DNA of 64,000 nt from an uncultured Collinsella sp. (GCA_900541035.1 UQIN01000008.1:30207-94206); one strand, 5' to 3'. Shown: positions 26,200 to 35,058, numbered from the stretch's first letter. Translations and numbers: made by a program. Notes: a model not told the origin generated them from the letters alone.

Positions 26200-26232
26200 A
26201 AAAAACCCGGCCTTCCATGGGAAGCCCGGGTA
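26200..26232 (-). terminator. Rho-independent terminator after tRNA-Glu
   Basis: On the minus strand CCCGGGCTTCC / GGAAGGCCGGG form a hairpin with loop CAT, followed by a run of T. It lies a few bases past the tRNA 3' end. Confidence 0.85.
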
Positions 26233-26241
26233 TCAAATGCG

Positions 26242-26318
26242 TGGTAGCCCGTACCAGATTCGAACTGGTGATCTCCGCCTTGAGAGGGCGGCGTCCTAAA
26301 CCGCTAGACGAACGGGCC
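26242..26318 (-). tRNA. tRNA-Glu (anticodon CTC)
   Basis: Folds as a full cloverleaf: acceptor GGCCCGT with ACGGGCT (one G:U at the top), D arm, anticodon stem CCGCC/GGCGG with loop CTCTCAA, T arm ACCAG/CTGGT with TTCGAAT. The anticodon CTC reads GAG. The 3' CCA is encoded. It has its own promoter and terminator and lies just downstream of the CCA-adding enzyme gene. Confidence 0.97.
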
Positions 26319-26352
26319 ACATGACATCTGCACTGCCGTGCTGCGAAGAAAT

Positions 26353-26381
26353 ATATTACGGGACAAAAAACGTCAGCGCAA
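26353..26381 (-). promoter_or_regulatory. Promoter of tRNA-Glu
   Basis: Minus strand TTGCGC (26381-26376), 17-base spacer, TAATAT (26358-26353), ending 35 bases before the tRNA 5' end. Confidence 0.7.
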
Positions 26382-26445
26382 GAAGAAATTCCAAATTGCC
26401 AAAAAATTGTCGGCAGGTTATGGAACACGCAGGTAAACTGGGTAG

Positions 26446-27840
26446 CTAATTCAAGTTGAGATGGACCAAAAGAGCTTCGCGATCGTTGGGAATGTTGTCT
26501 TCGATCACGGCGTCGAGGGCGGAGTTGAGAAGCTGACCCAGTTCCGGCCCGGGCTTGACTCCGGCACGGATCAGGTCGCCGCCGTTGATGGAGAGCATCT
26601 TGAGCGTATAGGGCTCCCCTGCCTTCAGCAGCTCGTGCGCCATCGCGCGCATCTCCTCAATCGTCTCAACGTAATAGAAGCACGACGGGGCCTTGCCAAG
26701 TGTGTCGGCACGCTTAAGGTCCATGAGCTCGTCAATCAGGCGGGCCGTGTCGACGCCCTCACCCGAAAGCGCGCGCATCATATTGAGCAGACAGGAGCGC
26801 TCGGGGCGCAGCGGCTTGTCATGGTATTTGATGAGCAGGCACACGTCGCGCACCAAGTCGTGCGAGAGCGCCAGGCGATCCATAATGACGCGCGCCTTCT
26901 TGGCGCCGAGCTCGGGATGACCGTAGAAGTGTCCGCTACCGGCATGGTCGACCGTGAAGCACTCGGGCTTGGACACATCGTGCAAAAACGCCGCCCACAT
27001 AAGGCTCGACGAGGGCGCGACGCCGTCACACAGCGCGAGCTCCCCCGCCACCGTCAGCACACGGGCAATATGCACGTAGACGTTAAACGCATGATAGACA
27101 CTGCGCTGATCAAACCCGCGACCCGCTGCCAACTCGGGCACGGCGGCGCAGATGAGCTCGGGATAGCGGAGCATCGCGTCTCCCCCATGACCGGTCGAAA
27201 GAATGCCCTCGAGCTCAATACCCACACGCTCACGCGCCACGGCATCGAGCAGCGGCGCGCACTCGGCAAGCGCACGCTTGGTCTCGGGCTCAATCATAAA
27301 GTCCAGACGGCAGGCAAAGCGCACCGCACGCAGCATGCGCAGGGCGTCCTCGTTAAAGCGACGCTTGGGATCGCCGACAGCGCGAATCAGCTTGCGCTCC
27401 AAGTCACCCTGGCCGTCGTAGCGGTCGACAAGCCCGCGCTCGGGATGCCAGGCCATGGCATTGACGGTAAAGTCGCGGCGCACCAGATCGTCCTCGAGCG
27501 AGGCGGCACGCTCCACACTCTGGGGATGACGACCATCGGTGTAAAAGCCATCCAGACGGTACGTGGTGACCTCGATACGCTCGCCATCGGAAATAGCCGT
27601 GATTCCGCCAAATTTAATGCCCGACTCCACAACCGCGATGCCGGCGGCCTCGAGCGCCGCTTTGGACTCCTGCCACAGGCCGCTACAGCACATATCAACA
27701 TCGTGGCTGGGGTACCCCATCAGGGCGTCGCGCACCCAACCGCCCACGTACCAAGCCTCAAGACCAGCCGCCTCAAGCGCGCGCAGGACGCGCAGGGACG
27801 CATCGGACGGTTGAGTACCGTTGAGCGAAACATTGCACAT
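26446..27840 (-). CDS. cca: CCA tRNA nucleotidyltransferase with HD domain
   Basis: Adds or repairs the 3' CCA of tRNAs. The 464-residue protein has the nucleotidyltransferase motif YVGGWVRDALMGY near residue 31, the metal-binding HDVDM, RRDFTVNAMAWH, and a helical tRNA-binding part with FNEDALRMLRAVRF. The C-terminal region contains an HD domain (AAFLHDVSKPEC, then KYHDKPLRP), common in the bacterial PcnB/CCA group. Class II fold. The start at 27840 gives MCNVSLNGTQ. Poly(A) polymerase activity cannot be ruled out by motif alone. Confidence 0.93.
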   Translation of the reverse strand: MCNVSLNGTQPSDASLRVLRALEAAGLEAWYVGGWVRDALMGYPSHDVDMCCSGLWQESKAALEAAGIAVVESGIKFGGITAISDGERIEVTTYRLDGFYTDGRHPQSVERAASLEDDLVRRDFTVNAMAWHPERGLVDRYDGQGDLERKLIRAVGDPKRRFNEDALRMLRAVRFACRLDFMIEPETKRALAECAPLLDAVARERVGIELEGILSTGHGGDAMLRYPELICAAVPELAAGRGFDQRSVYHAFNVYVHIARVLTVAGELALCDGVAPSSSLMWAAFLHDVSKPECFTVDHAGSGHFYGHPELGAKKARVIMDRLALSHDLVRDVCLLIKYHDKPLRPERSCLLNMMRALSGEGVDTARLIDELMDLKRADTLGKAPSCFYYVETIEEMRAMAHELLKAGEPYTLKMLSINGGDLIRAGVKPGPELGQLLNSALDAVIEDNIPNDREALLVHLNLN

Positions 27841-27936
27841 GCCTATGGCCTCCTGCGACTATCAAATTGGCTATCGATTGCGTCTGCAAAAAGTCTAGCA
27901 AGAAACAGCCTCCACTGCACACGCAAGTCCGATAAA

Positions 27937-27972
27937 CAAAAACGCATCCGTCCTAGTCTAAGACGGATGCGA
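27937..27972 (-). terminator. Terminator after fruK (28005-28937)
   Basis: On the minus strand CGCATCCGTC pairs with GACGGATGCG around an eight-base loop and is followed by TTTTTG. It lies about 33 bases past the fruK stop. Confidence 0.88.
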
Positions 27973-28004
27973 AATAATCAAACTATTCAGACAAGGTGCC
28001 GGAA

Positions 28005-28937
28005 CTAGCAGACCTGGCGAACCTCGATGTGCTTCTTATATTCGTCCACCTTGGCAAAATCACCCAGACCGGGGCACTCGACCACGTTGGCGCCAGTGGC
28101 CATCGAAAGGCGCAGGGCGTCCTCGACGCGCTCGGGGGCGTCGTGCCACACGGACAGGAAGGCAGCGAGCGAGGAATCGCCGGCGCACACAGTCGACAGC
28201 AGCTTGACGTCGAAGGTGCGGTTGGCAAACCAGATATGCTCGCCGTTGGAGAAGTACGCACCGGCGCCACCAAGGGTCAGCAGCACGTTCTTGGCGCCCT
28301 TGGCGTGCAGCTCGGCCATAGCGCCCTTGACGGACTCGTCGCCACCACCGCTCACCTTGATGCCAAAGATGTCAAGCAGCTCGTCGTCATTGGGCTTGAT
28401 CAGCAGTGGCTCCAGAGCAATGAGGTCTGCCAGCTGATGGCTCGAGATATCGAGCACGAACTCGGCGCCCTTTGCCTTCACGCGACGCAGGACCTCGGCC
28501 AAGAAGCCCTCGGAAGTGTTGGGAGGCAGCGAGCCGCTGATGACCAGGCAGGTCATGTCATCGAGCGAATCGATAAGTTCAAACATCTCCTGCTCGTTGG
28601 CCTCATTGATGGCGGCACCGGCATTGACCATGTTGTACTCGGTGTCGGGACCGGCGTTGAGGAACACATTGACGCGCGTAATACCGTCGGTCCACACGGG
28701 CTTGACGGGCACGCCCAGGGCCTCGGCGCCCTTAACGATAAACTCACCCGAGAAGCCGGCGAAGAAACCCAGGATCGTGGTGTCGACACCATAGTGGTCA
28801 AGCGTAAACGAGACGTTGAGGCCCTTGCCGTTGGGCGTGTAGACGGCATTGCGGGTACGCGTGACGGTGTTGGCAGCAAGACCGTCGCAGGCGATGTTGT
28901 AGTCAATGGCGGGATTTGCAGTGAGCGTGTATATCAT
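28005..28937 (-). CDS. fruK: 1-phosphofructokinase (PfkB family), paralogue 1
   Basis: Converts fructose 1-phosphate to fructose 1,6-bisphosphate. The 310-residue protein begins MIYTLTANPAIDYNI and has NGKGLNVSFTLDHYG and a late PfkB motif VCAGDSSLAAFLS, in which Cys replaces the Gly of the usual GAGD. The ATG at 28937 has AAAGGAA upstream. It follows a second fruK gene (29126-30058) with about half of its residues evidently conserved. Tagatose-6-phosphate kinase or 6-phosphofructokinase activity is a possible alternative for one of the two. Confidence 0.88.
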   Translation of the reverse strand: MIYTLTANPAIDYNIACDGLAANTVTRTRNAVYTPNGKGLNVSFTLDHYGVDTTILGFFAGFSGEFIVKGAEALGVPVKPVWTDGITRVNVFLNAGPDTEYNMVNAGAAINEANEQEMFELIDSLDDMTCLVISGSLPPNTSEGFLAEVLRRVKAKGAEFVLDISSHQLADLIALEPLLIKPNDDELLDIFGIKVSGGGDESVKGAMAELHAKGAKNVLLTLGGAGAYFSNGEHIWFANRTFDVKLLSTVCAGDSSLAAFLSVWHDAPERVEDALRLSMATGANVVECPGLGDFAKVDEYKKHIEVRQVC

Positions 28938-29066
28938 GAATGTTCCTTTCACGAAGCAACGTGTTAATGAAAGTATATTCCACGCATCGGTAAAAGGCTA
29001 GGACAACTCGGTGAACGGTGTGGAAGCGATGAAGTACGGCAGGACATCTCTCCCCTATGACGGAAC

Positions 29067-29100
29067 AAAAAGGCGCCCTGGCCGAAACCGGGGCGCCGCA
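29067..29100 (-). terminator. Terminator after the second fruK
   Basis: Minus strand GGCGCCCCGG / CCAGGGCGCC hairpin followed by TTTTTG, 26 bases past the gene's stop. Confidence 0.88.
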
Positions 29101-29125
29101 TGCGCACGAATATGTCGCGTTTCGA

Positions 29126-30058
29126 TTACTGACGATCGAGCTTGCGGACAGCAACGCGCTTGCTGTACTCGTCAACGTGACCAAAGTCGCCAATGCCGAC
29201 GGACTCGGCAACGTTGGCGCCGGTGGCCATAGCGAGCTTCATGGCCTCCTCGACGTTGTCGCGATCCCTGTACCACTTGTGCAGGAACGCAGCGAGGGTG
29301 CAGTCGCCGGCGCAGACGGAAGAGACCAGCTTGATGTTGAACTCACGCTTGGCGTACCAGATGTCCTCGCCGTTGGAGAAGTAAGCGTCGCCGCGGCTAC
29401 CACGGGTGAGCAGCACGTTCTGAACGCCAGCGTCGTGAGCCATCTTCATGGCGACACGAACCTCGTCGTCGGTGTCGACCGGCACGCCGAAGATGGCCTT
29501 CATCTCGTGATGGTTCGGCTTGATGAGCAGCGGCTTCTTGTGAGCGAGCTCCTTGAGCTTGTCGGAGGACAGGTCCAGGACGACGTCAGCGCCACGAGCC
29601 TGAGCGTGCTCCATGACCTGAGCCAGGAAGTCGGGCGTAGCTTTGGGAGGCACGGAGCCGGAGACGATCAGGCACTCGAGATCGCCCGCGGTGTCCAGGA
29701 TGTTGTAGAGCTCCTCCTGGTGCTGCGGCGTGATCGGGGCGCCGGGGTTCAGGATGCCGTACTCGTGCTGGCCATCGTTGACGTAGGTGTTAATGCGCGT
29801 GATACCGTCGGTCCAGACCGGGCGGCAGAGGCAACCCAGGTTCATGACCTCCTCGACGATGAACTTGCCCGTGAAGCCAGCGAAGAAGCCGAGCGCGACG
29901 GTGTCGACGCCCATCTTCTTAAAGGCGAAGGACACGTCGAGGCCCTTGCCGTTAGCCGTGTAGCTGGCCGAACCGGTGCGGACGTTCTCGTCGGGCTCGA
30001 GCGGAGAGCTCGAAACCGTCATGTCGACAGCCGGGTTAGCGGTTAGCGTGTAGAACAT
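29126..30058 (-). CDS. 1-phosphofructokinase (PfkB family), paralogue 2
   Basis: 310 residues, same length and layout as its neighbour: MFYTLTANPAVDMTV, NGKGLDVSFAFKKMG, GFFAGFTGKFIVEEV, PLLIKPNHHEM and VCAGDCTLAAFLH. The same Cys replaces Gly in the GAGD motif. It follows ptsI by 74 bases and has a strong terminator after it, so it may be co-transcribed with ptsI. The pair arose by tandem duplication. Differences around the substrate loop (VWTDGITRINTYVNDGQHEY against VWTDGITRVNVFLNAGPDTE) leave room for distinct substrates. Confidence 0.87.
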   Translation of the reverse strand: MFYTLTANPAVDMTVSSSPLEPDENVRTGSASYTANGKGLDVSFAFKKMGVDTVALGFFAGFTGKFIVEEVMNLGCLCRPVWTDGITRINTYVNDGQHEYGILNPGAPITPQHQEELYNILDTAGDLECLIVSGSVPPKATPDFLAQVMEHAQARGADVVLDLSSDKLKELAHKKPLLIKPNHHEMKAIFGVPVDTDDEVRVAMKMAHDAGVQNVLLTRGSRGDAYFSNGEDIWYAKREFNIKLVSSVCAGDCTLAAFLHKWYRDRDNVEEAMKLAMATGANVAESVGIGDFGHVDEYSKRVAVRKLDRQ

Positions 30059-30085
30059 TTACAGTACCCCCTGTATATGTGAGGG

Positions 30086-30115
30086 CCGCGTGGCCGGCCC
30101 ATTCCAACCACGCGG
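30086..30115 (-). other. Hairpin between ptsI and the second fruK
   Basis: CCGCGTGG pairs with CCACGCGG around a 14-base loop. No T-run follows on the minus strand, so it looks like a processing or stability element between ptsI and fruK rather than a terminator. Confidence 0.5.
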
Positions 30116-30132
30116 TTACCTCTGATACCAAA

Positions 30133-31836
30133 TTAGCGAGCTGCGGACTCGAGCAGTGCCTTGACCTCGGCGGCGGTGTTGCAGGCGAGCGCCTTCTCGG
30201 CGAGCTCGTCGCACTCGGCCTTGGTCCACTGACTGATGGTCTTACGGGCGCGCAGGATCGACGGAGCACTCATCGAGAACTCCTCCAGGCCCCAGCTGAT
30301 CAGCAGCGGCTCGAGCAGCGGATCGGCAGCGGCCTCGCCGCACATACCGACCATGATGCCGGCCTTCACGCCGCTCTCGATGATGTTCTTGAGCGAGCGG
30401 AGCACGGCGGGATAGTAAACCTGGTACAGGTTGGAGATGGTGTCGTTGCCACGGTCGGCGCACATGGTGTAGCCGATCAGGTCGTTGGTGCCGATGGAGA
30501 AGAAGTCGGCGACCTCGGCAAGACGGTCTGCGAGCAGCGAAGCGGCGGGCGTCTCGACCATGATGCCGACCTCGATGTTCTCGTTGAACTTGCGCCCCTC
30601 TTCGGTCAGCTCGGCCTTGCACTGCTCGACGAGCTCCTTGACAGCCAAGACCTCCTCGACGCAGGTGACGAGCGGGATCATGATCTTGACGTCACCGAAG
30701 GCGCTAGCGCGCAGCAGAGCGCGGAGCTGGACCTTGTACTGGTCGGGATTGGCCAAGCAGTAACGCACGGCGCGGAAGCCCATGAAGGGGTTGTCTTCCT
30801 TGACCATATGCAGATACGGAATCTCCTTGTCGCCACCCACATCGAGCGTGCGGATGATGACCGGAGCACCCTTGAGCGCGCTGGCGACCTTACGGTAGGC
30901 GTTGAACTGCTCCTCCTCGGAAGGAAGCTCAGCAGAGTCCATGAACAGGAACTCGGAGCGGAACAGACCGATAGCCTCGGCGTCGTGATCGAGCGCGTTG
31001 GGCACGTCATCGGGGTTACCGATGTTGCAGGCGATGATCTTCTTGATGCCATCAGCAGTCACGGACGGCTTGCCACGGAAGGCCTCGAGGGCTGCCTTCT
31101 CGGCAGCGAAGGCCTCGGCCTTGGCGGTGTAGGCAGCGAGCGTCTCCTCGTCGGGATCGGCCTCGACGATACCCTTGCCGCCGTCGACGACAACGGTCAT
31201 GCCGTTGCGCAGTGCGGTGCAGCTGTTGGAGACCGAAAGGACAGCCGGGATCTCGAGGGCTCGCGCAATGATCGCGGAGTGCGACGTGCGGCCACCGGTC
31301 TCGGTGACGATACCGGCAACGTGGGCCTTATCGATCGTGGCGGTCATGGACGGCGTGAGGTCGTGCACGACAACGACAGTGTTCTCGGGCAGGACGGAGA
31401 GGTCGACGACCTCCTTGCCCAGCAGCTCGGCCAGAATACCGGTGCGGATGTCGGCGATGTCAGCCGCGCGAAGACGGAACATCTCGTCGTCCATGGACAG
31501 GAACATGTTCTCGAACATGGTCGAGGTGTCCATGAGCGCCTGCTCGGCGCAGGTACCGCCGTCAATGGCGGCGTTGATGGCGTCGGTCATACCCGGGTCC
31601 TGAGCCAGGACAATGTGTCCGCTCATGATCTCGGCCTCGGCCTCGCCCACCGTCTCCTTCATGTGGTCGGCCTGAGCCTGGGTCTTCTCGCAGAAGACCG
31701 AAAGAGCGGACTGATAGCGCTCCTTCTCTGCTGCCGAATCAGCAACCTCATGCGGCTCAAACGTCAAGTCGGGATCGACGGCGACCATGACGGTGCCGAT
31801 ACCGATGCCCTCGGAAGCGTTGACTCCCTGATACAT
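30133..31836 (-). CDS. ptsI: PTS enzyme I (phosphoenolpyruvate-protein phosphotransferase)
   Basis: Takes phosphate from PEP and passes it to HPr. The 567-residue protein has the N-terminal GVNASEGIGIG, the active-site histidine in GGRTSHSAIIARALEIPAV near residue 185, the PEP-binding IGLFRSEFLFMD, and the C-terminal VGMCGEAAADP and SMSAPSILRARK motifs. The ATG at 31836 is chosen because AGGA lies six bases before it and because MYQGV fits the family. It follows ptsH by about 130 bases with a terminator between, so it probably has its own promoter or partial readthrough. Confidence 0.96.
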   Translation of the reverse strand: MYQGVNASEGIGIGTVMVAVDPDLTFEPHEVADSAAEKERYQSALSVFCEKTQAQADHMKETVGEAEAEIMSGHIVLAQDPGMTDAINAAIDGGTCAEQALMDTSTMFENMFLSMDDEMFRLRAADIADIRTGILAELLGKEVVDLSVLPENTVVVVHDLTPSMTATIDKAHVAGIVTETGGRTSHSAIIARALEIPAVLSVSNSCTALRNGMTVVVDGGKGIVEADPDEETLAAYTAKAEAFAAEKAALEAFRGKPSVTADGIKKIIACNIGNPDDVPNALDHDAEAIGLFRSEFLFMDSAELPSEEEQFNAYRKVASALKGAPVIIRTLDVGGDKEIPYLHMVKEDNPFMGFRAVRYCLANPDQYKVQLRALLRASAFGDVKIMIPLVTCVEEVLAVKELVEQCKAELTEEGRKFNENIEVGIMVETPAASLLADRLAEVADFFSIGTNDLIGYTMCADRGNDTISNLYQVYYPAVLRSLKNIIESGVKAGIMVGMCGEAAADPLLEPLLISWGLEEFSMSAPSILRARKTISQWTKAECDELAEKALACNTAAEVKALLESAAR

Positions 31837-31894
31837 TCCCATTCCTCTCTCCGTGTCATGTGATAAAGCGTTTTGCCATATCCATGACAAAAGA

Positions 31895-31924
31895 GCGCAG
31901 TTACCTTACAACAGGTCACTGCGC
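31895..31924 (-). terminator. Terminator between ptsH and ptsI
   Basis: Minus strand GCGCAGTGACCT pairs with AAGGTAACTGCGC (one mismatch) and is followed by TCTTTTGT. It lies 45 bases after ptsH and before ptsI, so readthrough would set the ptsI level. Confidence 0.75.
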
Positions 31925-31969
31925 CCCCAAATATGAACTTAGTTGTTCAACATGCGACCCGTTTGAGTT

Positions 31970-32233
31970 CTACTCGCCAAGACCGCTCTTGATGAGCTCG
32001 ATGGCAGCAGCCAGAGCCTCGGCCTCGTCAGCGCCGTCACACTTGACCTCGACCTCGGTGCCGCAGGGGATACCAGCAGCCATGAGGGCCATCGGGGACT
32101 TGCCGTTGACCTCCTTCTCGGGGGTGACGACCGTCACGTCACAGGCGTACTTGCCCATGGTGGAGGCGAACAGACCAGCCGGACGCATGTGCAGACCCTG
32201 AGGATTAACGAGGGTAGCCTTCTCAGAAACCAT
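31970..32233 (-). CDS. ptsH: HPr phosphocarrier protein
   Basis: 87 residues. His15 lies in GLHMRPAG, the site phosphorylated by enzyme I. Ser46 in NGKSPMAL is the HPr-kinase site of Gram-positives, so regulatory phosphorylation is possible; no hprK is in the window. The ribosome site AAAAAAGGAG precedes the ATG. Confidence 0.96.
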   Translation of the reverse strand: MVSEKATLVNPQGLHMRPAGLFASTMGKYACDVTVVTPEKEVNGKSPMALMAAGIPCGTEVEVKCDGADEAEALAAAIELIKSGLGE

Positions 32234-32371
32234 AGTTGACTCCTTTTTTGTGTTTAACCCCTGTCATGTATGTGGCAGGAGTCAGATTCACGACGTTGCT
32301 TATATTAACTCACATCAAACGGTTTTTCATTATGTTTCGGACGAATTGTTGGACAGATGTGTTTGTCGTCC

Positions 32372-32523
32372 GCTTGCTCGCCCACAGGGGCCCGTGCGCG
32401 GCCTGTGAGATTTCCTGCTCTACAGTCCTGCTCGCACGAAGAGCACATTAAGTGCTCTTCGGCTCGTGCGGAACTCGCGATAAATCTCACAGGCCGCGCC
32501 CGGCCCCCTGTGGGCGAGCAAGC
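32372..32523. repeat. Long near-perfect palindrome (about 150 bases)
   Basis: The outer arms run GCTTGCTCGCCCACAGGGG... to CCTGTGGGCGAGCAAGC; next inside, GCGGCCTGTGAGATTT faces AAATCTCACAGGCCGC; at the centre AGAGCAC-ATTAA-GTGCTCT caps the structure, flanked by CTCGCACGA / CTCGTGCG. Only a few bulges interrupt it. It fills the gap between ptsH and fruA and codes for nothing convincing. It may be a MITE-like insertion or a structured RNA. Confidence 0.85.
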
Positions 32524-32627
32524 TGCAGAAACTCGGTCGGTCCAGAGCAATATCGTGCGAACGGAATTCTGGCTAATGATCTGTTCGCGACAAAGACTCG
32601 ATAGGTAGCCCCCTCTATGCCCTTTTG

Positions 32628-32698
32628 TAAGTTGCGGTGAAATAGGGACTGAATTTGGGGTTGAATCGTTTAAACAGTCCCTATTTCACCGCAACTTA
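32628..32698. repeat. Perfect palindromic repeat, copy 2
   Basis: Arms of 24 bases contain TTGCGGTGAAATAGGGAC and its exact complement, around a 23-base loop. Same family as the imperfect copy at 1897-1964. It sits beside the fruA terminator, 104 bases after the long palindrome. On both strands it could fold as a hairpin, though no T-run follows. Confidence 0.88.
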
Positions 32699-32710
32699 TG
32701 GGAGGGATAG

Positions 32711-32746
32711 AAAAAAGGCGGAGGCCCTGGGGAGGGACTCCGCCTT
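32711..32746 (-). terminator. Terminator after fruA
   Basis: Minus strand GGCGGAG / CTCCGCC hairpin with a 14-base loop, followed by six T. It begins 37 bases past the fruA stop. Confidence 0.88.
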
Positions 32747-32782
32747 ATATACAGGGGGCGATGTTATTCGCGGGCTGGGGGA

Positions 32783-34786
32783 TTAGACCAGGCGGGCGTT
32801 GATCGTCTTGGCGATCTCGGCGGCGTCGGTGGAACCCTTGACGGTGGCACGGAAGTCCTCGTCCATGAGCGCCTCGGCGACCTTGGACAGGATCTTAAGG
32901 TGCGTGGTGCCGGCCTGGGCACCCGGGATGAGCAGCGCGATGGCCACGTTGACGGGAGCGCCGTCCATGGTGTCCCAACCGGTCACACCGGACTCGTCCT
33001 TGACGACGATGACGGCAGCCTCGGTAATGGCGTCGGACTTGGCATGCGGGATGGCGAAGCCCTCCATCATGCCCGTGGTGCCCTCGGCCTCGCGGGCCAG
33101 GAAGGCGTTCATCACGGCGTCGGCGTCGCTGGCGATACCGGCCTTGACAGCCTGGTTGGAAACGAAGCTCAGAGCCTCGTCACGAGAAGCGAAGTCCTCG
33201 GCGACAAAGACATTCTCGACCTTCACGAAGTCGGCAGCCTCGGCCTTGGGGGCCTCGACGGCAGCGGCCTTGGGGGCCTCAACGGACCTGGCTACAGGAG
33301 CGGCCTTCTGATTCTTCTCGAAATCGTACTTCTTGAAGGCCACGAACAGGATGCCACCGACCACAGCGCCGATGAGGATCGCGAGGACCCACAGCGGACC
33401 GTTCTCGACAACGGGCAGGACCAGGAAGCCGCCGTGAGGCGCCGGATCGTGAACGTTGAAGAAGATGGTCAAGATGGAAGCGATGGAAGAACCGAGCATC
33501 ATGATGGGCATGACGGGCCAGATGTTCTTGGTCATGAACGGAATGGCGCCCTCGGTGATGTGGGTGCAACCAAGGATGAGGTTGACGATACCGGCGTCAT
33601 GATCCTCCTGGCTGAAGTACTTCTTGCCGACAACGACGGCGAAGGTGGTGATCAGCGGCGGAACGATGCAAGCGGCGGAGACGGCAGCCATGAAGTTGGT
33701 GCCGAAGTTGTAGGTCTCGGTGCCGACGCCAGCTTCGAGAGCGGTACCGAGCAGGAAGGTGCCAGTAGCGTAAGCAGCCTTGTTGACCGGGCCGCCCATA
33801 TCAAAGGCGCACATGCAGCCGATGGCCAGGCCAAGGATCACCGGACCGGAGTTACCGAGGCTCTGCAGGAAATCCATCATACCCTGGTTAATGGCAGCCA
33901 TGGGGCCGGAAATACCGAGCATGACCAGGCCGACGATGGCGGTAGAGCACAGCGGATACAGAAAGATTGCCTTCAGGCCATTAAGGCTCGCGGGAATTTT
34001 AGAGAAAACCTTCTCGAGCAGCAGGATGACATAGCCAGCAAGGAAGCCACCGACGATGCCGCCCAGGAAGCCGAAGCCCACGCCGGCGCCACCGGCGTCG
34101 ATCATACCGGTATCGGCGTTAACAGGCAGACCCTGGATGGCGATCATACCGGCGACGAAACCGGGAACGAGCGCCGGACGCTTGCCGATGGATTCGGCGA
34201 TGTAGGCGGAAAGCACCGGAACCATGAGGTTCATTGCGATGCCGCCGATGATCTTGAGCATAGCAGCAAAGCTGTTGTAGTCAGACGCCGTCGAATCGAA
34301 GGACGTAATGCCCCACAGGAACGAAACGGCGGTCAGAACACCACCAGCAACGACGAAGACCAGCATGTGGCTGACGCCGTTCATGAGGTGCTTGTAGATG
34401 ATGTGGCCGATGGACTCCTTCTCCTCAACCTCGTCCTCGACATCGGCAGCGGCTGCAACCGTGCTGTCGCCCTTGGCGGCGAGCGCGCGGTCAATCAGCT
34501 TACCGGCGGCCTCAACGGACAGGGCCTTGGAAACACCAACGGAAACCATGGGCTTACCGGCGAAACGCTCAGCCTGGACATCCTTGTCTGCTGCGACGAC
34601 GACGGCCTTGGCACCAGCGATCTCACTCTTGGTGAGCTCGTTCTCGACACCGACCTGGCCATGAGTCTCGACCTTAATGGTCAGACCGCGCTCGGCAGCT
34701 GCCTTCTCCAGCGCCTCCTTCGCCATGAAGGTGTGCGCAATGCCGGTCGGGCAACCGGTCGCGGCGATGATGTCAAACTTAGCCAT
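32783..34786 (-). CDS. fruA: PTS fructose transporter subunit IIABC (domain order B-C-A)
   Basis: 667 residues. EIIB (about 1-100) has the phosphocysteine in ATGCPTGIAHTFMA (Cys12). EIIC (about 125-480) is the membrane channel with motifs FDMGGPVNKAAYA and the substrate region GCTHITEGAIPF. A linker rich in Ala, Val and Glu leads to EIIA (about 520-667) with the active histidine in GFAIPHAKSD. The start has a strong AAGGAGG site. It imports fructose as fructose 1-phosphate, the substrate of the FruK enzymes encoded nearby. An RpiR regulator is divergent. Confidence 0.96.
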   Translation of the reverse strand: MAKFDIIAATGCPTGIAHTFMAKEALEKAAAERGLTIKVETHGQVGVENELTKSEIAGAKAVVVAADKDVQAERFAGKPMVSVGVSKALSVEAAGKLIDRALAAKGDSTVAAAADVEDEVEEKESIGHIIYKHLMNGVSHMLVFVVAGGVLTAVSFLWGITSFDSTASDYNSFAAMLKIIGGIAMNLMVPVLSAYIAESIGKRPALVPGFVAGMIAIQGLPVNADTGMIDAGGAGVGFGFLGGIVGGFLAGYVILLLEKVFSKIPASLNGLKAIFLYPLCSTAIVGLVMLGISGPMAAINQGMMDFLQSLGNSGPVILGLAIGCMCAFDMGGPVNKAAYATGTFLLGTALEAGVGTETYNFGTNFMAAVSAACIVPPLITTFAVVVGKKYFSQEDHDAGIVNLILGCTHITEGAIPFMTKNIWPVMPIMMLGSSIASILTIFFNVHDPAPHGGFLVLPVVENGPLWVLAILIGAVVGGILFVAFKKYDFEKNQKAAPVARSVEAPKAAAVEAPKAEAADFVKVENVFVAEDFASRDEALSFVSNQAVKAGIASDADAVMNAFLAREAEGTTGMMEGFAIPHAKSDAITEAAVIVVKDESGVTGWDTMDGAPVNVAIALLIPGAQAGTTHLKILSKVAEALMDEDFRATVKGSTDAAEIAKTINARLV

Positions 34787-34913
34787 GTGTCCCTCCTTCT
34801 TGAGTACAGCGCCCGCGGGCGCTCCCCTACACGCGCTTCGATGCGCGTTTTTCCACAACTGAAAGATACCAACCTACCGTCCGCGTGAGAAGAGCCAAGG
34901 TGCAAATCTCCGG

Positions 34914-34977
34914 TGAAAGGTTCTTTCATAACCGTAAACGGTAAGTGAAAGTTTACCATCAACACTTGAAACGGCAA
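34914..34977 (-). promoter_or_regulatory. Candidate fruA promoter and operator region
   Basis: Minus strand TTGCCG (34977-34972), 16-base spacer and TAAACT (34955-34950) form a plausible promoter for fruA. Downstream of it TGAAAG-GTT-CTTTCA (34914-34928) is a perfect inverted repeat, and the motif CTTTCAC occurs twice on the minus strand. These are candidate sites for the divergent RpiR regulator. Assignment is by position only. Confidence 0.45.
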
Positions 34978-35058
34978 GGTGTATCTTGTAATTGAAAATG
35001 CCCGTATACTATGGCATTGCAAATCAAGCTAGATTTTCATGCCAACCAGGAGCCATCC

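Noticed and set aside
30079..31863. 594-codon plus-strand frame opposite ptsI
   Set aside because: Antisense of a gene with complete enzyme I motifs; no ribosome site.
32900..34888. 662-codon open frame opposite fruA
   Set aside because: Antisense shadow; the minus-strand frame carries all PTS motifs and a strong ribosome site.
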